In this document: positions 17,465 to 24,749 of the stretch, piece after piece
Layout of the letters: every line of letters starts with the position of its first letter
Position numbering within the stretch: position 1 is the first letter of the stretch
Assembly: GCF_030817835.1 (NCBI RefSeq)
Contig: NZ_JAUSZR010000001.1
Coordinates: 2,046,001-2,110,000, forward strand
From: Pseudarthrobacter sp. W1I19
GTDB taxonomy: Bacteria; Actinomycetota; Actinomycetes; Actinomycetales; Micrococcaceae
Reading direction: 5' to 3'
DNA length: 64,000 nucleotides
Made by a program: the position numbers and the translations under genes
Notes under the pieces: generated by a model
Database searches by the model: none
What the model was told of the DNA's origin: nothing
What the model saw: only the letters and a program-made list of their open reading frames with translations

Positions 17465-17557
17465 TCAATCTGGCGAGATGGCGGTCTCGGCAGGCACGAC
17501 GAAGCGCGCGATATCTTCGAGCTCAAGTGGGCGGTTCGTAAAGGCGTTGCTCGTCAC
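17465..17557 (-). pseudogene. S9-type peptidase N-terminal stub upstream of the racemase gene
   Basis: A GTG at 17557, with AAGGGA six bases upstream, opens a 30-codon frame (…RPLELEDIARFVVPAETAIS, then PD, stop). It resembles the first residues of acylaminoacyl/S9 peptidases, where SPDG(T)TVGY normally follows. Here the glycine codon would be GGA but TGA is present, and the codons after it read TTVG before similarity is lost. It looks like the surviving start of a deleted S9 gene. Its stop lies about 65 bases before the racemase start, so it could also act as a translated leader. Confidence 0.5.
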
Positions 17558-17722
17558 GGTGAGTCCCTTCTCATTTCGCTCATGGCGGTGACCACTGGTG
17601 TCTTGTCCCTCTACATTCCACGCTCCACCGCCCCCGCAGGTCGTCCGATTCGCACAAAGCTGAAGCCCTATTTGGTTGCTCTGACTCACGCGCGGTGAGG
17701 TGTGTCGCCGCAATAATGAGGT

Positions 17723-17900
17723 TCTATGAGCGCTTGCCGCCCATCGAGACGAAGACGTCCACCTCGTTGCGCTCCAACGCATCCATCGACTCCACTGCGT
17801 CGTAGGCGTGGTGCCGGGGGAGGTGATGCCGTCCTTGTTGATGGACTCAAGGAGCCATTCCTCGGGTTTTTTCCAGATGCCCATGGTCCGGTCGCCTTGC
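17723..17900 (-). pseudogene. FdhF-like molybdopterin oxidoreductase fragment
   Basis: Two minus-strand frames give DRTMGIWKKPEEWLLESINK and, after a shift, RHHAYDAVESMDALERNEVD followed by VFVSMGGK. This order (NRT(V/M)GIWEKP … HGYD…AI.AM…VFF.MGGN) is characteristic of FdhF-type molybdopterin oxidoreductases of about 750 residues. Only ~55 residues survive, with a frameshift, so it is a fossil. Confidence 0.6.
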
Positions 17901-17922
17901 CCGACCTAAAGAAAGAGCGAAA

Positions 17923-18126
17923 ATGTCCATTGCCACCTCAATAATCACTGTCAGGGTCGAGGACCCGATTTCACGAGACCGACAACTAGAGCGGGCCACT
18001 TCCCTACTCCGTGAGAAATCAACTGGGTACGGCATTCTCGTCACCAGGGTCGACTACACAACATTTACGATCGCCCTCAGCCCCGAAGTCGCTTACGGCC
18101 AAACCCGGGAAATCGATTTTTTGTGA
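17923..18126 (+). CDS. Small conserved-looking hypothetical protein, 67 residues
   Basis: ATG 17923 is preceded by AAAGAGCGAAA. The product begins MSIATSIITVRVEDPIS and has the core YGILVTRVDYTTFTIALSPE, shared with the frame at 831-1034. No signal peptide, membrane segment or cysteine cluster. Function unknown; that two diverged copies keep the same core argues that it is a real protein. It is followed 24 bases later by another small orphan frame. Confidence 0.6.
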   Translation: MSIATSIITVRVEDPISRDRQLERATSLLREKSTGYGILVTRVDYTTFTIALSPEVAYGQTREIDFL

Positions 18127-18150
18127 AGAAGTCCTGATGCCGGTAGCGAT

Positions 18151-18435
18151 TTGGAGGCCACGTCACGGCAACGCAAGAGGATGACCCCCAAAGCAGAACA
18201 GCGATGCGATGACGCCGGAAAACATCCCCTGCTGATCTGGACAGGCCTCGGCCCCGGGGACATCGTGTCACTGCAAACGTTGGGGAACCGGGGCCTTGTC
18301 GGAACAGTGGAGCAAAGGACTAAAAACGGCCTCATTATTTGGATCAGGGATGACCTAAATGAAAGAAAACTCTTCCACTTTCGTGACTGCCAATCCATCG
18401 TCTTGATCGCGCCTATTTCGCGCCGATCGCAATGA
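18151..18435 (+). CDS. Small hypothetical protein, about 84-94 residues
   Basis: The open frame follows the preceding small gene. Its start is uncertain: TTG 18151 or ATG 18181, neither with ideal spacing to a ribosome binding site. The well-formed part reads LIWTGLGPGDIVSLQTLGNR, GLVGTVEQRTKNGLIIWIRD and DLNERKLFHFRD, which suggests a small all-beta (SH3-like) domain. Not recognised. The tandem arrangement with the 67-residue gene suggests a two-gene unit. Confidence 0.5.
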   Translation: MEATSRQRKRMTPKAEQRCDDAGKHPLLIWTGLGPGDIVSLQTLGNRGLVGTVEQRTKNGLIIWIRDDLNERKLFHFRDCQSIVLIAPISRRSQ

Positions 18436-18945
18436 TTTCGCCAACCCGAAAGCGGCAATAGTCATGGCCTCGGCTGTTGATGCTTAGTTACCCGTGTCCG
18501 GCGGAGGCCGCCGTCAAGTATTTTCCGGTAGACAATGCGCCGACTAGACGTCACTCAGCCGCGAAATTCTACTGACCGGAATCGGGTGCGGCTCTCGGGG
18601 CATTACCAACCGTCCGCGCTCTGTTGGCGGGATGCAGGTGGCGCGTACAGCTGCTTCTTGAAGCTTTCTCGCGCGGCTTCCGCGGGGGAGAGGCGCTCAC
18701 GACACCGGGCCCACCTGGCCACCAGATCCCGGCTATGTACCGAATATTGTAGCTGTCACGGGTGGTTGTGGGGGGGGAGTTTGGGACAACTTATAGGACA
18801 GTCAGGTTACGCGGGATTCCGCGGATGCCGAGCAGTGGGGGACTGACCCACCGAAACTTCCCCACAACCAAGGAACTGAGACAGCTGATTCCTCATTGCC
18901 CGTGGTACTTCGGTAATCGGAGTATCGGCTGTTGTCGCGGCGTGG
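18436..18945. other. 510-base stretch without a supported gene
   Basis: Short open frames occur but have no ribosome binding sites or recognisable content. A G-run (GGTGGTTGTGGGGGGGAG, ~18762) stands out. The 3' end of the truncated epimerase gene abuts this stretch, so a rearrangement junction probably lies here. Confidence 0.4.
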
Positions 18946-19434
18946 TCAGCTCTCGGTGTTGCTGTAGCTGCGGCCGATGGCAATTTCGACGCTCCCGGCC
19001 CGGTGGGCCGCGAGGAGCTCCTCGGCCATCCTGGTTCGGAGCTGTCCTTTTTTGGTGTGGGCGTTGTTTTCGCGTTCCTCGGTCAGTGGGCGTCCGTTGG
19101 GGCGGCCGTACATGTAGACGTTTTCCATGCTGACCAGTCGTGCGCCTTCGGCCTCGGCTGCGGCGAGCACTCCGGACTGAAGGGCGGGGAACTGTGCGTT
19201 CCATTCCTGGTAGGGAGGGTTCATCGTCTGATAGATGACCGCGGCACCGCGGGCGGCACGGGCGGCGAAGGTCGGGTCGGTGGCGTCTCCGGCAGTGACT
19301 TCCACGTCCTCGGGGACGGCGGCTTTGCCGGAGCGGTTGACCAGGCGGACGGTGCGGCCCCGCCGGCGGAGTGCGTCGAAGGTGGCGAGTCCGATTGCTC
19401 CGGTACCGAAGATGACGTGCAGGTCCGAATTCAT
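18946..19434 (-). pseudogene. NAD-dependent epimerase/dehydratase, N-terminal half only
   Basis: 162 codons from an ATG overlapping the upstream stop (ATGA). It begins with a Rossmann fold: HVIFGTGAIGLATFDALRRR, VRLVNRSGKA, VTAGDATDP, then VIYQTMNPPYQEW and SMENVYMYGR. Related atypical epimerases have about 320 residues. Here the frame ends shortly after VEIAIGRSYSN, where homologues continue into the substrate domain. It is truncated at the 3' end and probably inactive. A C-terminal piece of a similar protein lies at 23292-23549. Confidence 0.7.
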
Positions 19435-20027
19435 GAGGAGGCCTTTGCGGTTGCGGCGATTGGGGAGGTTTTGGTGGGCTTGATGGACGGAAAGGTGGGA
19501 GGCAGGCTGTTCAGGAGGAGTCCACTGATGGCGGTGACGACCAGGGCTCCGCTGGCACCGAAGATGATGAACTGCTGATCGACCGCGATCTTGGCCAATG
19601 TCGTGACGGTCCAGCCGACGCCCCAGAGTGCAGGCATGGCGGCTGCCCAGATCCAGCGGCGACGGCCAAGGGCGGGCGGCAGGGCAAGAGCCTGGGCGAG
19701 GCCGAGGATGAGGCCGTTCAGGATTCCCATCAGGGCCAGATCTGGCAGTGATGTGCGGTAATCCACGGCCGCGGCGGCGAGAGCAAGTCCTGCGCTCATT
19801 CCGATAGCGGTTGCCGGTATCCAGGTTTGGGGCTTGAGCCGGCGGCTGCTGGTCAGGGCTTGGCCGGCGCCGATGATGAGTCCAGCGATGGCCCCACCCG
19901 AAATCGCGGACAGCGGGCTGTCGATGCGGCCTGTGATTATGGTCCCGACGAATCCGCCGACTGGCAGTGCCAGGAAGCTGGTGGTCCACAGCAGCCAAGC
20001 GCGGATCGGGGTTGGGGTGGTCTTCAT
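19431..20027 (-). CDS. Multipass membrane protein of unknown function
   Basis: 198 residues from ATG 20027 (AGGGAACAC upstream). Hydrophobic segments fall at about residues 10-28, 38-58, 68-88, 97-115, 123-143 and 150-170. Glycine-rich helices (GGFVGTIITG, GGAIAGLIIGAGQAL) alternate with short loops; the tail is polar. No enzyme motif. It is the first gene of a two-gene unit with the epimerase fragment, divergent from a TetR gene across a 92-base region carrying three operators, so it is a likely target of that repressor. Confidence 0.7.
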   Translation of the reverse strand: MKTTPTPIRAWLLWTTSFLALPVGGFVGTIITGRIDSPLSAISGGAIAGLIIGAGQALTSSRRLKPQTWIPATAIGMSAGLALAAAAVDYRTSLPDLALMGILNGLILGLAQALALPPALGRRRWIWAAAMPALWGVGWTVTTLAKIAVDQQFIIFGASGALVVTAISGLLLNSLPPTFPSIKPTKTSPIAATAKASS

Positions 20028-20048
20028 GTGTTCCCTGTTTCTTAATTC

Positions 20049-20095
20049 TGTACACCGTACAAACTGTACGATGTACAAATAGTGTACGGTGTACA
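20049..20095. promoter_or_regulatory. Three tandem TetR-type operators (TGTACnnnGTACA)
   Basis: Three 13-bp perfect-arm palindromes occur at 20049-20061 (TGTACACCGTACA), 20065-20077 (TGTACGATGTACA) and 20083-20095 (TGTACGGTGTACA). The starts are 16 and 18 bp apart. The outer two are also reverse complements of each other, so the whole array is roughly symmetric. They lie between the divergent membrane-protein gene (start 20027) and the TetR-family gene (start 20120), as expected for autoregulation plus control of the neighbour. Confidence 0.8.
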
Positions 20096-20119
20096 GAAGA
20101 ATGTCAAGAGAGGACACGC

Positions 20120-20821
20120 ATGACTACACGAGCCCGCAGCTCCAGGCCGGGGCCCCGCCGGATCCTGACCGAAACAGAAATCATGGACGCCGCACTCGCC
20201 CTGCTTGACGAGGGGGGCGTGAATGCCGCGTCGGTGCGGGGGATTGCAGCCAGGGTGGGGGTGGCTCCAAATGCCGTATACACGTACTTCCCCGACAAAG
20301 CGGCGGTCGTAAAGGCTATTGTTGAGCACCTGCTGGGACAGGTCGATCTTGCCGTTTTCTCCGATCGCGGTGTGCCTTGGCGCCAGCGGATCGAGTCTCT
20401 GGCACTCGATCTGCGGGAGCGCCTGACCGCGCACCCGGGGGCCGTGAACCTGATGATCGGCGGGCCCATGGACGGACGCCGGGCGCTGGCGTTGAACGAA
20501 CACCTTATGGAAACGCTGCAGGATTCCGGGCTGGACGCTAAGGAGTCGGCCCGTGCGTCTTACCTGCTGATCGTGTACGTGTTCGGTTCAATAGCCCTGG
20601 AAGCGGCAGAGCTCGGTGACGGAGGCAGTATTTCGTCGGAGGCTGAGCGGATCGCCACCCGCTATGAGGGCTTTTCGGCGATACCCGACGATGAGTATCC
20701 GCTGTCCGCCGCCGCGGCAAAGATCATGGCCACCTATGTCTCCACCGAACAGTACAGATGGGGACTCCACAAAGTGCTGGATGGCATTGCAGGAGGGGCG
20801 CGCGCAGGCCGGTTGATCTGA
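20120..20821 (+). CDS. TetR/AcrR-family transcriptional regulator
   Basis: 233 residues, ATG 20120 after AGAGAGGAC. The HTH is at about residues 16-62: LTETEIMDAALALLDEGGVN, ASVRGIAARVGV and APNAVYTYFPDKAAVVKAI. The C-terminal ligand-binding region resembles the TetR_C (tetracyclin repressor-like) group (ALDLRERLTAHPGAVNLMIG). It is divergent from a membrane protein gene with three palindromes between, so it is most likely an autoregulating repressor. The inducer is unknown. Confidence 0.88.
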   Translation: MTTRARSSRPGPRRILTETEIMDAALALLDEGGVNAASVRGIAARVGVAPNAVYTYFPDKAAVVKAIVEHLLGQVDLAVFSDRGVPWRQRIESLALDLRERLTAHPGAVNLMIGGPMDGRRALALNEHLMETLQDSGLDAKESARASYLLIVYVFGSIALEAAELGDGGSISSEAERIATRYEGFSAIPDDEYPLSAAAAKIMATYVSTEQYRWGLHKVLDGIAGGARAGRLI

Positions 20822-21289
20822 TCCGGATTCCTTCGTCGCGGCACCTCGTGGGCCGCACGCCCTCGTGACGCGGTTACTTTACGCGGAGACGCGGATGCGC
20901 TCCACCAAGGACTGTCCGGCTTTCAAGTTCTATGGGGTCCGATCGCCTGTAGTGGAACAGCCAGCGCCCGGAACGAGGACCGCGCTGTTTCGTCCCGGAA
21001 CGGCGGGGGCAGCGGCTTATGCGTCTTCGCTACCTGAGCACGCCTGTCTCCCAACGTCTCTTGATGGATGTCGCCGATGGACCCGTCGGGCCGGCAGATG
21101 AGTGCACGAGGGCCCTGGAATTGACCAGGGCCCCTCGGTCCTTTGATTAGATGTCTTTGTCTGCGTTCCATAGGGGAGTGCGACGCTTAGATGCAATGCT
21201 CTCTCAATGTTCACCGGTAGGCGACTTGTCTCGGGGCAGGACTTCGTGCTGACACGGTTGGGAAAGCTATGACAGCTGGCTTGTCGGGA
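20822..21289. other. Intergenic stretch between convergent genes
   Basis: No supported coding frame. It contains a terminator-like hairpin at 21108-21136. Confidence 0.5.
21108..21136. terminator. GC-rich hairpin, terminator-like
   Basis: GAGGGCCCTGG, loop AATTGA, then CCAGGGCCCCTC with one bulged C. It lies between the TetR gene (plus) and the DUF4389 gene (minus), whose 3' ends face each other. No strong T-run follows on the plus strand (only GGTCCTTTG), so termination efficiency is uncertain. Confidence 0.5.
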
Positions 21290-22198
21290 CTACGTGGGGA
21301 GTCCGGGGCGTGCGGCTGGGTCCAGTGGTCCCTGGTCCAGACGGAAGGGCGGGTAGTCGTCGCGCATGAGTGCGGTGTAGGTGATGGTTCTGTAGATCCA
21401 TCGGTTGATGCCCATGATCAGGTTGAAGAGTCCGAGGCGGTAGACGCCCGTGAACAGCAGGATCACTGCGGTGATGAAGACGAGCAAGCCCAGGAGAGAC
21501 ATCCCGTTGGTGCCGCCCTCGGTTGAGGAGCTCCATATGCTGCCGGTGAGCACACCGACAATGAGCAGGTGCGGCAGGGCAAGGAGCCAGGACTTGACCA
21601 GTACCCGCCAGTGGGAGAGCTTTTCGGCATAGTCCACTTCGAATGTGGCCGGATAGTCTGTGTGCGCAAGTGTGAAGGGCGGGTAGTGATCGGTGCCGAG
21701 CACGCCATTGGCGTAGAAGGCAACGCGCCAGTTCCAGCGCATGACGCCGACCGTGAATTGGAAGAGCGAGGCGGGGTAGCGGCCGGTAAACAGGATGGCG
21801 ACTCCTGCGGCGACGGTTACCACTACGAATGCAATCCCTAGGAAGGCGAGTACGAAGTAGTGGGGAATGGCCAGAAGCCATTTAACGAGCCACATCCAAC
21901 GTGTGAGATGGGGATCCAGCTGTCCCTCAAGGCGTGCAGGGTAACTTCCTCCGGCTCCGTGGGTTCCCTGCCGGAATGAGGAGAGCATTCTCCTCCCGAG
22001 TCCCGCGGCCCCGACGATGATGAGGGCGAGCCCGGCCACGAGCATGGAAAGCCCTACCAGGACCCCGGAGTTGGCGAAGACCGCAAGAGAGCCGGCGGTG
22101 AGCAAGTCTCCCATGATCAGAACGAACATGTGGGCCGCACTCATTTTCTCGGGCGGCGGGTTGGATTGTGCGAAGGTTTCGGCTGGGGTGGTATTCAT
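21290..22198 (-). CDS. Membrane protein with two DUF4389 repeats
   Basis: 302 residues. After two N-terminal membrane helices come two copies of the same unit. Unit 1 has YPARLEGQLDPHLTRWMWLV, LFTGRYPASLFQFTVGVMRW and DHYPPFTL. Unit 2 has YPATFEVDYAEKLSHWRVLV, LFTGVYRLGLFNLIMGINRW and DDYPPFRLD. Each unit contains about two membrane segments. DUF4389 proteins are actinobacterial membrane proteins of unknown function. No partner is evident; the next gene upstream on this strand is an SDR, 225 bases away. Confidence 0.8.
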   Translation of the reverse strand: MNTTPAETFAQSNPPPEKMSAAHMFVLIMGDLLTAGSLAVFANSGVLVGLSMLVAGLALIIVGAAGLGRRMLSSFRQGTHGAGGSYPARLEGQLDPHLTRWMWLVKWLLAIPHYFVLAFLGIAFVVVTVAAGVAILFTGRYPASLFQFTVGVMRWNWRVAFYANGVLGTDHYPPFTLAHTDYPATFEVDYAEKLSHWRVLVKSWLLALPHLLIVGVLTGSIWSSSTEGGTNGMSLLGLLVFITAVILLFTGVYRLGLFNLIMGINRWIYRTITYTALMRDDYPPFRLDQGPLDPAARPGLPT

Positions 22199-22422
22199 CA
22201 GTGTTGATCCTGGGTTTCTGTCTATTTGACGGGATTGATTCGATGTCGCTCGGTGTAAGGAAGGGGCAAGCGGGTTCAGGCTTGTTCCTGAGTTGGCTTT
22301 AACGGTGCATCCCTCTGGGGAGGGAGGTGTGTCGGCAAAGATGCCTCGTGGCTTTCAGATGGTGATGACAGTTCTAGTTGGCACGGCCGCGCCGTTTCTT
22401 TGTGGTCAATTCGTGTGGTTGT

Positions 22423-23292
22423 TCAGGTGCTGGTCAATCCGGTTAGCACGGCGCTGACGTTCCAGAGCCGTTCGGCCGAGGCCTCGTCGTAACTGTCCTT
22501 TGAGGATTTCCGCGGTTTGCCCTTGGCGAAGAAGCCGCCGCTGATTCCTTCCAGGGCGGGGGAGGAACTCAGTTGAATTGAGGTGGCAGCACCCCGCGCC
22601 TCGGTGAGCATGAAGGGCCTCAGTATGGGGACGAACAGCCGCTGTGCGCCACCGGGGTCCTCGGCTCCGAAGCCTGTGCTCACCATTCCAGGATGTAGGG
22701 CATTGGCGGTGACTGAGGTGCCTTGGAGCCTTCTGGCCAGCTCGTAGGTGAACAGGAGGTTCGCCAGCTTGGACTGGTTATAGGCTCGGGCGCCGGAATA
22801 GTTACGTTCCCCCTGGAGGTCATTGAAGTCGATTCTTCCCATGGCCTGGGCGTTTGATGAGACGGTGACTACACGGGCCGGTGCGCTTTGCTGCAGCCGG
22901 TCTAGGAGCAGGTTGGTGAGCAGGAACGGTGCGAGATGGTTCAGGGCGAAGGTGTGCTCGAGCCCTTCTGCCGTGGCATGCCGGGTGTTCCAGTACCCGC
23001 CGACGTTGTTTACCAGCACATCGATCCGGGAGAGGCTGCCCAGCATCTCGTCGGCAAGCCGCCGCAGCTGAGCTTGGGAGGATAGGTCGGCGACGAAGAC
23101 GTCCACCTGACCGCCACCTGCTGCACGGATCTGCCGTGCCGTTTCCTCTGTGCGTTCGATGTCCCGGCCGGTGATAGCCAGGTTGGCTCCCATCATGGCA
23201 AGGCCCATTGCGGTCGCCTTGCCGATGCCTCCGGTGGCACCGGTGACGACCACTGTCATTCCCTGCATTGACCTGATGTTCTTGCGTTTCAT
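22423..23292 (-). CDS. Short-chain dehydrogenase/reductase (SDR)
   Basis: 289 residues with a classical/extended SDR layout: cofactor loop TGATGGIG at ~17-24, then DLSSQAQ, NNVGG, catalytic Ser in VTVSSNAQ, and YNQSK (Tyr, Lys) with TANALHPGMV after it. It resembles retinol dehydrogenase-like oxidoreductases. The ATG overlaps the stop of the upstream epimerase fragment (TAATG), so the two are translationally coupled. Together with the upstream quinone oxidoreductase it forms a reductase operon; substrate unknown. Confidence 0.88.
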   Translation of the reverse strand: MKRKNIRSMQGMTVVVTGATGGIGKATAMGLAMMGANLAITGRDIERTEETARQIRAAGGGQVDVFVADLSSQAQLRRLADEMLGSLSRIDVLVNNVGGYWNTRHATAEGLEHTFALNHLAPFLLTNLLLDRLQQSAPARVVTVSSNAQAMGRIDFNDLQGERNYSGARAYNQSKLANLLFTYELARRLQGTSVTANALHPGMVSTGFGAEDPGGAQRLFVPILRPFMLTEARGAATSIQLSSSPALEGISGGFFAKGKPRKSSKDSYDEASAERLWNVSAVLTGLTST

Positions 23293-23549
23293 TATCGTGC
23301 TCGTTCCGGGCGGGGATGGCTGGGGTTGGTGTAACTGTTGAATGTTTCTGCGAGGGCTTGGTTCAGGGGAGTGGCTGGGACGCCGAGCCTTGTGGTGATT
23401 TTGCTGCTGTCGACGATGAAGGGTTCTTCTAACTGGTACTGCATTTCAAGGAGTTCCTTCACCACCAGGCTGGTGAGGGTCAGGGCACGCAGGAGAAGTG
23501 GCGGGACGGTGCAGTGCTGTCCGACCTGGGTCCAGAGCCGTGTTCGCAA
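23292..23549 (-). pseudogene. NAD-dependent epimerase, C-terminal fragment
   Basis: 85 codons carrying the end of an atypical epimerase: LWTQVGQHC, then VVKELLEMQYQLEEPFIVDS and SKITTRLGVPATPLNQALAE. Homologues have this ELVEM.YQFEEPFVVDSSK motif at the C terminus of a protein of about 320 residues. The Rossmann domain is missing here. Its stop overlaps the SDR start and it begins 18 bases after the quinone oxidoreductase stop, so it may still be translated. A separate N-terminal fragment of this family lies at 18946-19434. Confidence 0.6.
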
Positions 23550-23566
23550 GAAAAGGCACCCGACCT

Positions 23567-24610
23567 TCAGGCCTGCTCCGCTATAGAGATGACAATCTTT
23601 CCGCGGGCGTGTTCTTCGGCGAAGTACCGGATGGCCTCCGGGGCGTCGCGGAGTTTGTAGGTACGGTCGATCGCCGGCGTGACCTCGCCGGATTCAATGA
23701 GATGGCGCAGCTCATCCAGAACCTCGGTGCCTAACTTCGGCGAGAAGATGCGCAGGTTCTGGCTCACGAACGGTGACAGCGCCAGCGCGCTGATGATGCG
23801 GCCCATTGGACCAAATACGGCGCTGCCGGTGCCACTGGACAGGACGAGTGTGCCGGTGCGGGTCAAGGCGCGCCTTAGCTGGGTCAGTGAATGGTTGCCG
23901 ATCAGGTCGAGGATGACATCGTAGCGGCGCCCGCTCGCGGTGAAATCCTCCTTGGTGTAGTCAATGACGTCGACGGCTCCGAGCGACCGGACCAGTTCTG
24001 TATTTCTCGTGCTGGATACGCCGGTGACGTCTGCTCCGAGGGCTTTGGCAATCTGCACCGCATAAGTCCCGACACCGCCAGAGGCTCCGTTGATGAGTAC
24101 GGTTTGTCCGGACCGAAGTTCTCCTCCATCACGAAGCGCTTGCAGCGCCGTCCTCGCCGCCAGTGGGACGGTTGCCGCCTGCTCGAACGTGAGATTCGCC
24201 GGCTTCAGCGCCAGATGTGTGGCGGGGACGATTGCGTATTCGGCGAAAGCACCAGCCTCGACTTCCGCGAACACGTGGTCTCCCAGGCGGAACTGTGTCA
24301 CGTTCTTGCCTACTGCCTCGACCTGACCGGCCAGATCCTTACCTCTAATGCTCTGCTTCGGTGACCGCCACCCGAAGGCCAGGCGTGCGATTAGCGGGCG
24401 GCCGGAGGTGTAAACCCAGTCCGCGTGGTTGACTCCAGCAGCACGCACTCGGATGAGCACCTCGTCCTCGCCGATCATTGGTGCTGGTACGTCTGCGAGG
24501 CGCAGCACATCGGGCGAGCCGTACCGTGTCTGCAGAATCGCTTTCATCATTGTGGTTGCCGGTGCGGTCGCCTGCTGACGTGCGGTCGTCGGAGGGCTGG
24601 TGTTTTTCAT
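23567..24610 (-). CDS. NADP-dependent zinc-less alcohol dehydrogenase / quinone oxidoreductase
   Basis: 347 residues. After an unusual ~20-residue polar N-terminal extension (MKNTSPPTTARQQATAPATT) the MDR fold starts at MKAILQTRYGSPDVL. Motifs: GVNHADWVY, RGKDLAGQVEAVG, GDHVFAEV, and the nucleotide-binding INGASGGVGTYAVQIAKALG with GVSSTRN. There is no structural-zinc cysteine set, as in quinone oxidoreductase-like members. ATG 24610 follows GAAAGGCACCGAATC; an internal ATG pair lies at residues 21-22. It is the second gene of the minus-strand unit after the DUF4386 gene. A related enzyme is encoded at 30046. Confidence 0.88.
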   Translation of the reverse strand: MKNTSPPTTARQQATAPATTMMKAILQTRYGSPDVLRLADVPAPMIGEDEVLIRVRAAGVNHADWVYTSGRPLIARLAFGWRSPKQSIRGKDLAGQVEAVGKNVTQFRLGDHVFAEVEAGAFAEYAIVPATHLALKPANLTFEQAATVPLAARTALQALRDGGELRSGQTVLINGASGGVGTYAVQIAKALGADVTGVSSTRNTELVRSLGAVDVIDYTKEDFTASGRRYDVILDLIGNHSLTQLRRALTRTGTLVLSSGTGSAVFGPMGRIISALALSPFVSQNLRIFSPKLGTEVLDELRHLIESGEVTPAIDRTYKLRDAPEAIRYFAEEHARGKIVISIAEQA

Positions 24611-24749
24611 GATTCGGTGCCTTTCGGTCTGTTGGGTGTGCGGTTTTTTTGGGGGGCGGGAAGCTGACTCGGGCCAGTTCTTGTGAAGCCGTCCAAACGC
24701 GGTCGGGCTTGGCGGGTTCGGATGCGGCGCTCGAGGGGGCGACCACGGG

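Noticed and set aside
16548..17591. 347-codon plus-strand frame opposite the racemase gene
   Set aside because: Antisense to a gene with all enolase-superfamily catalytic motifs; no independent support.
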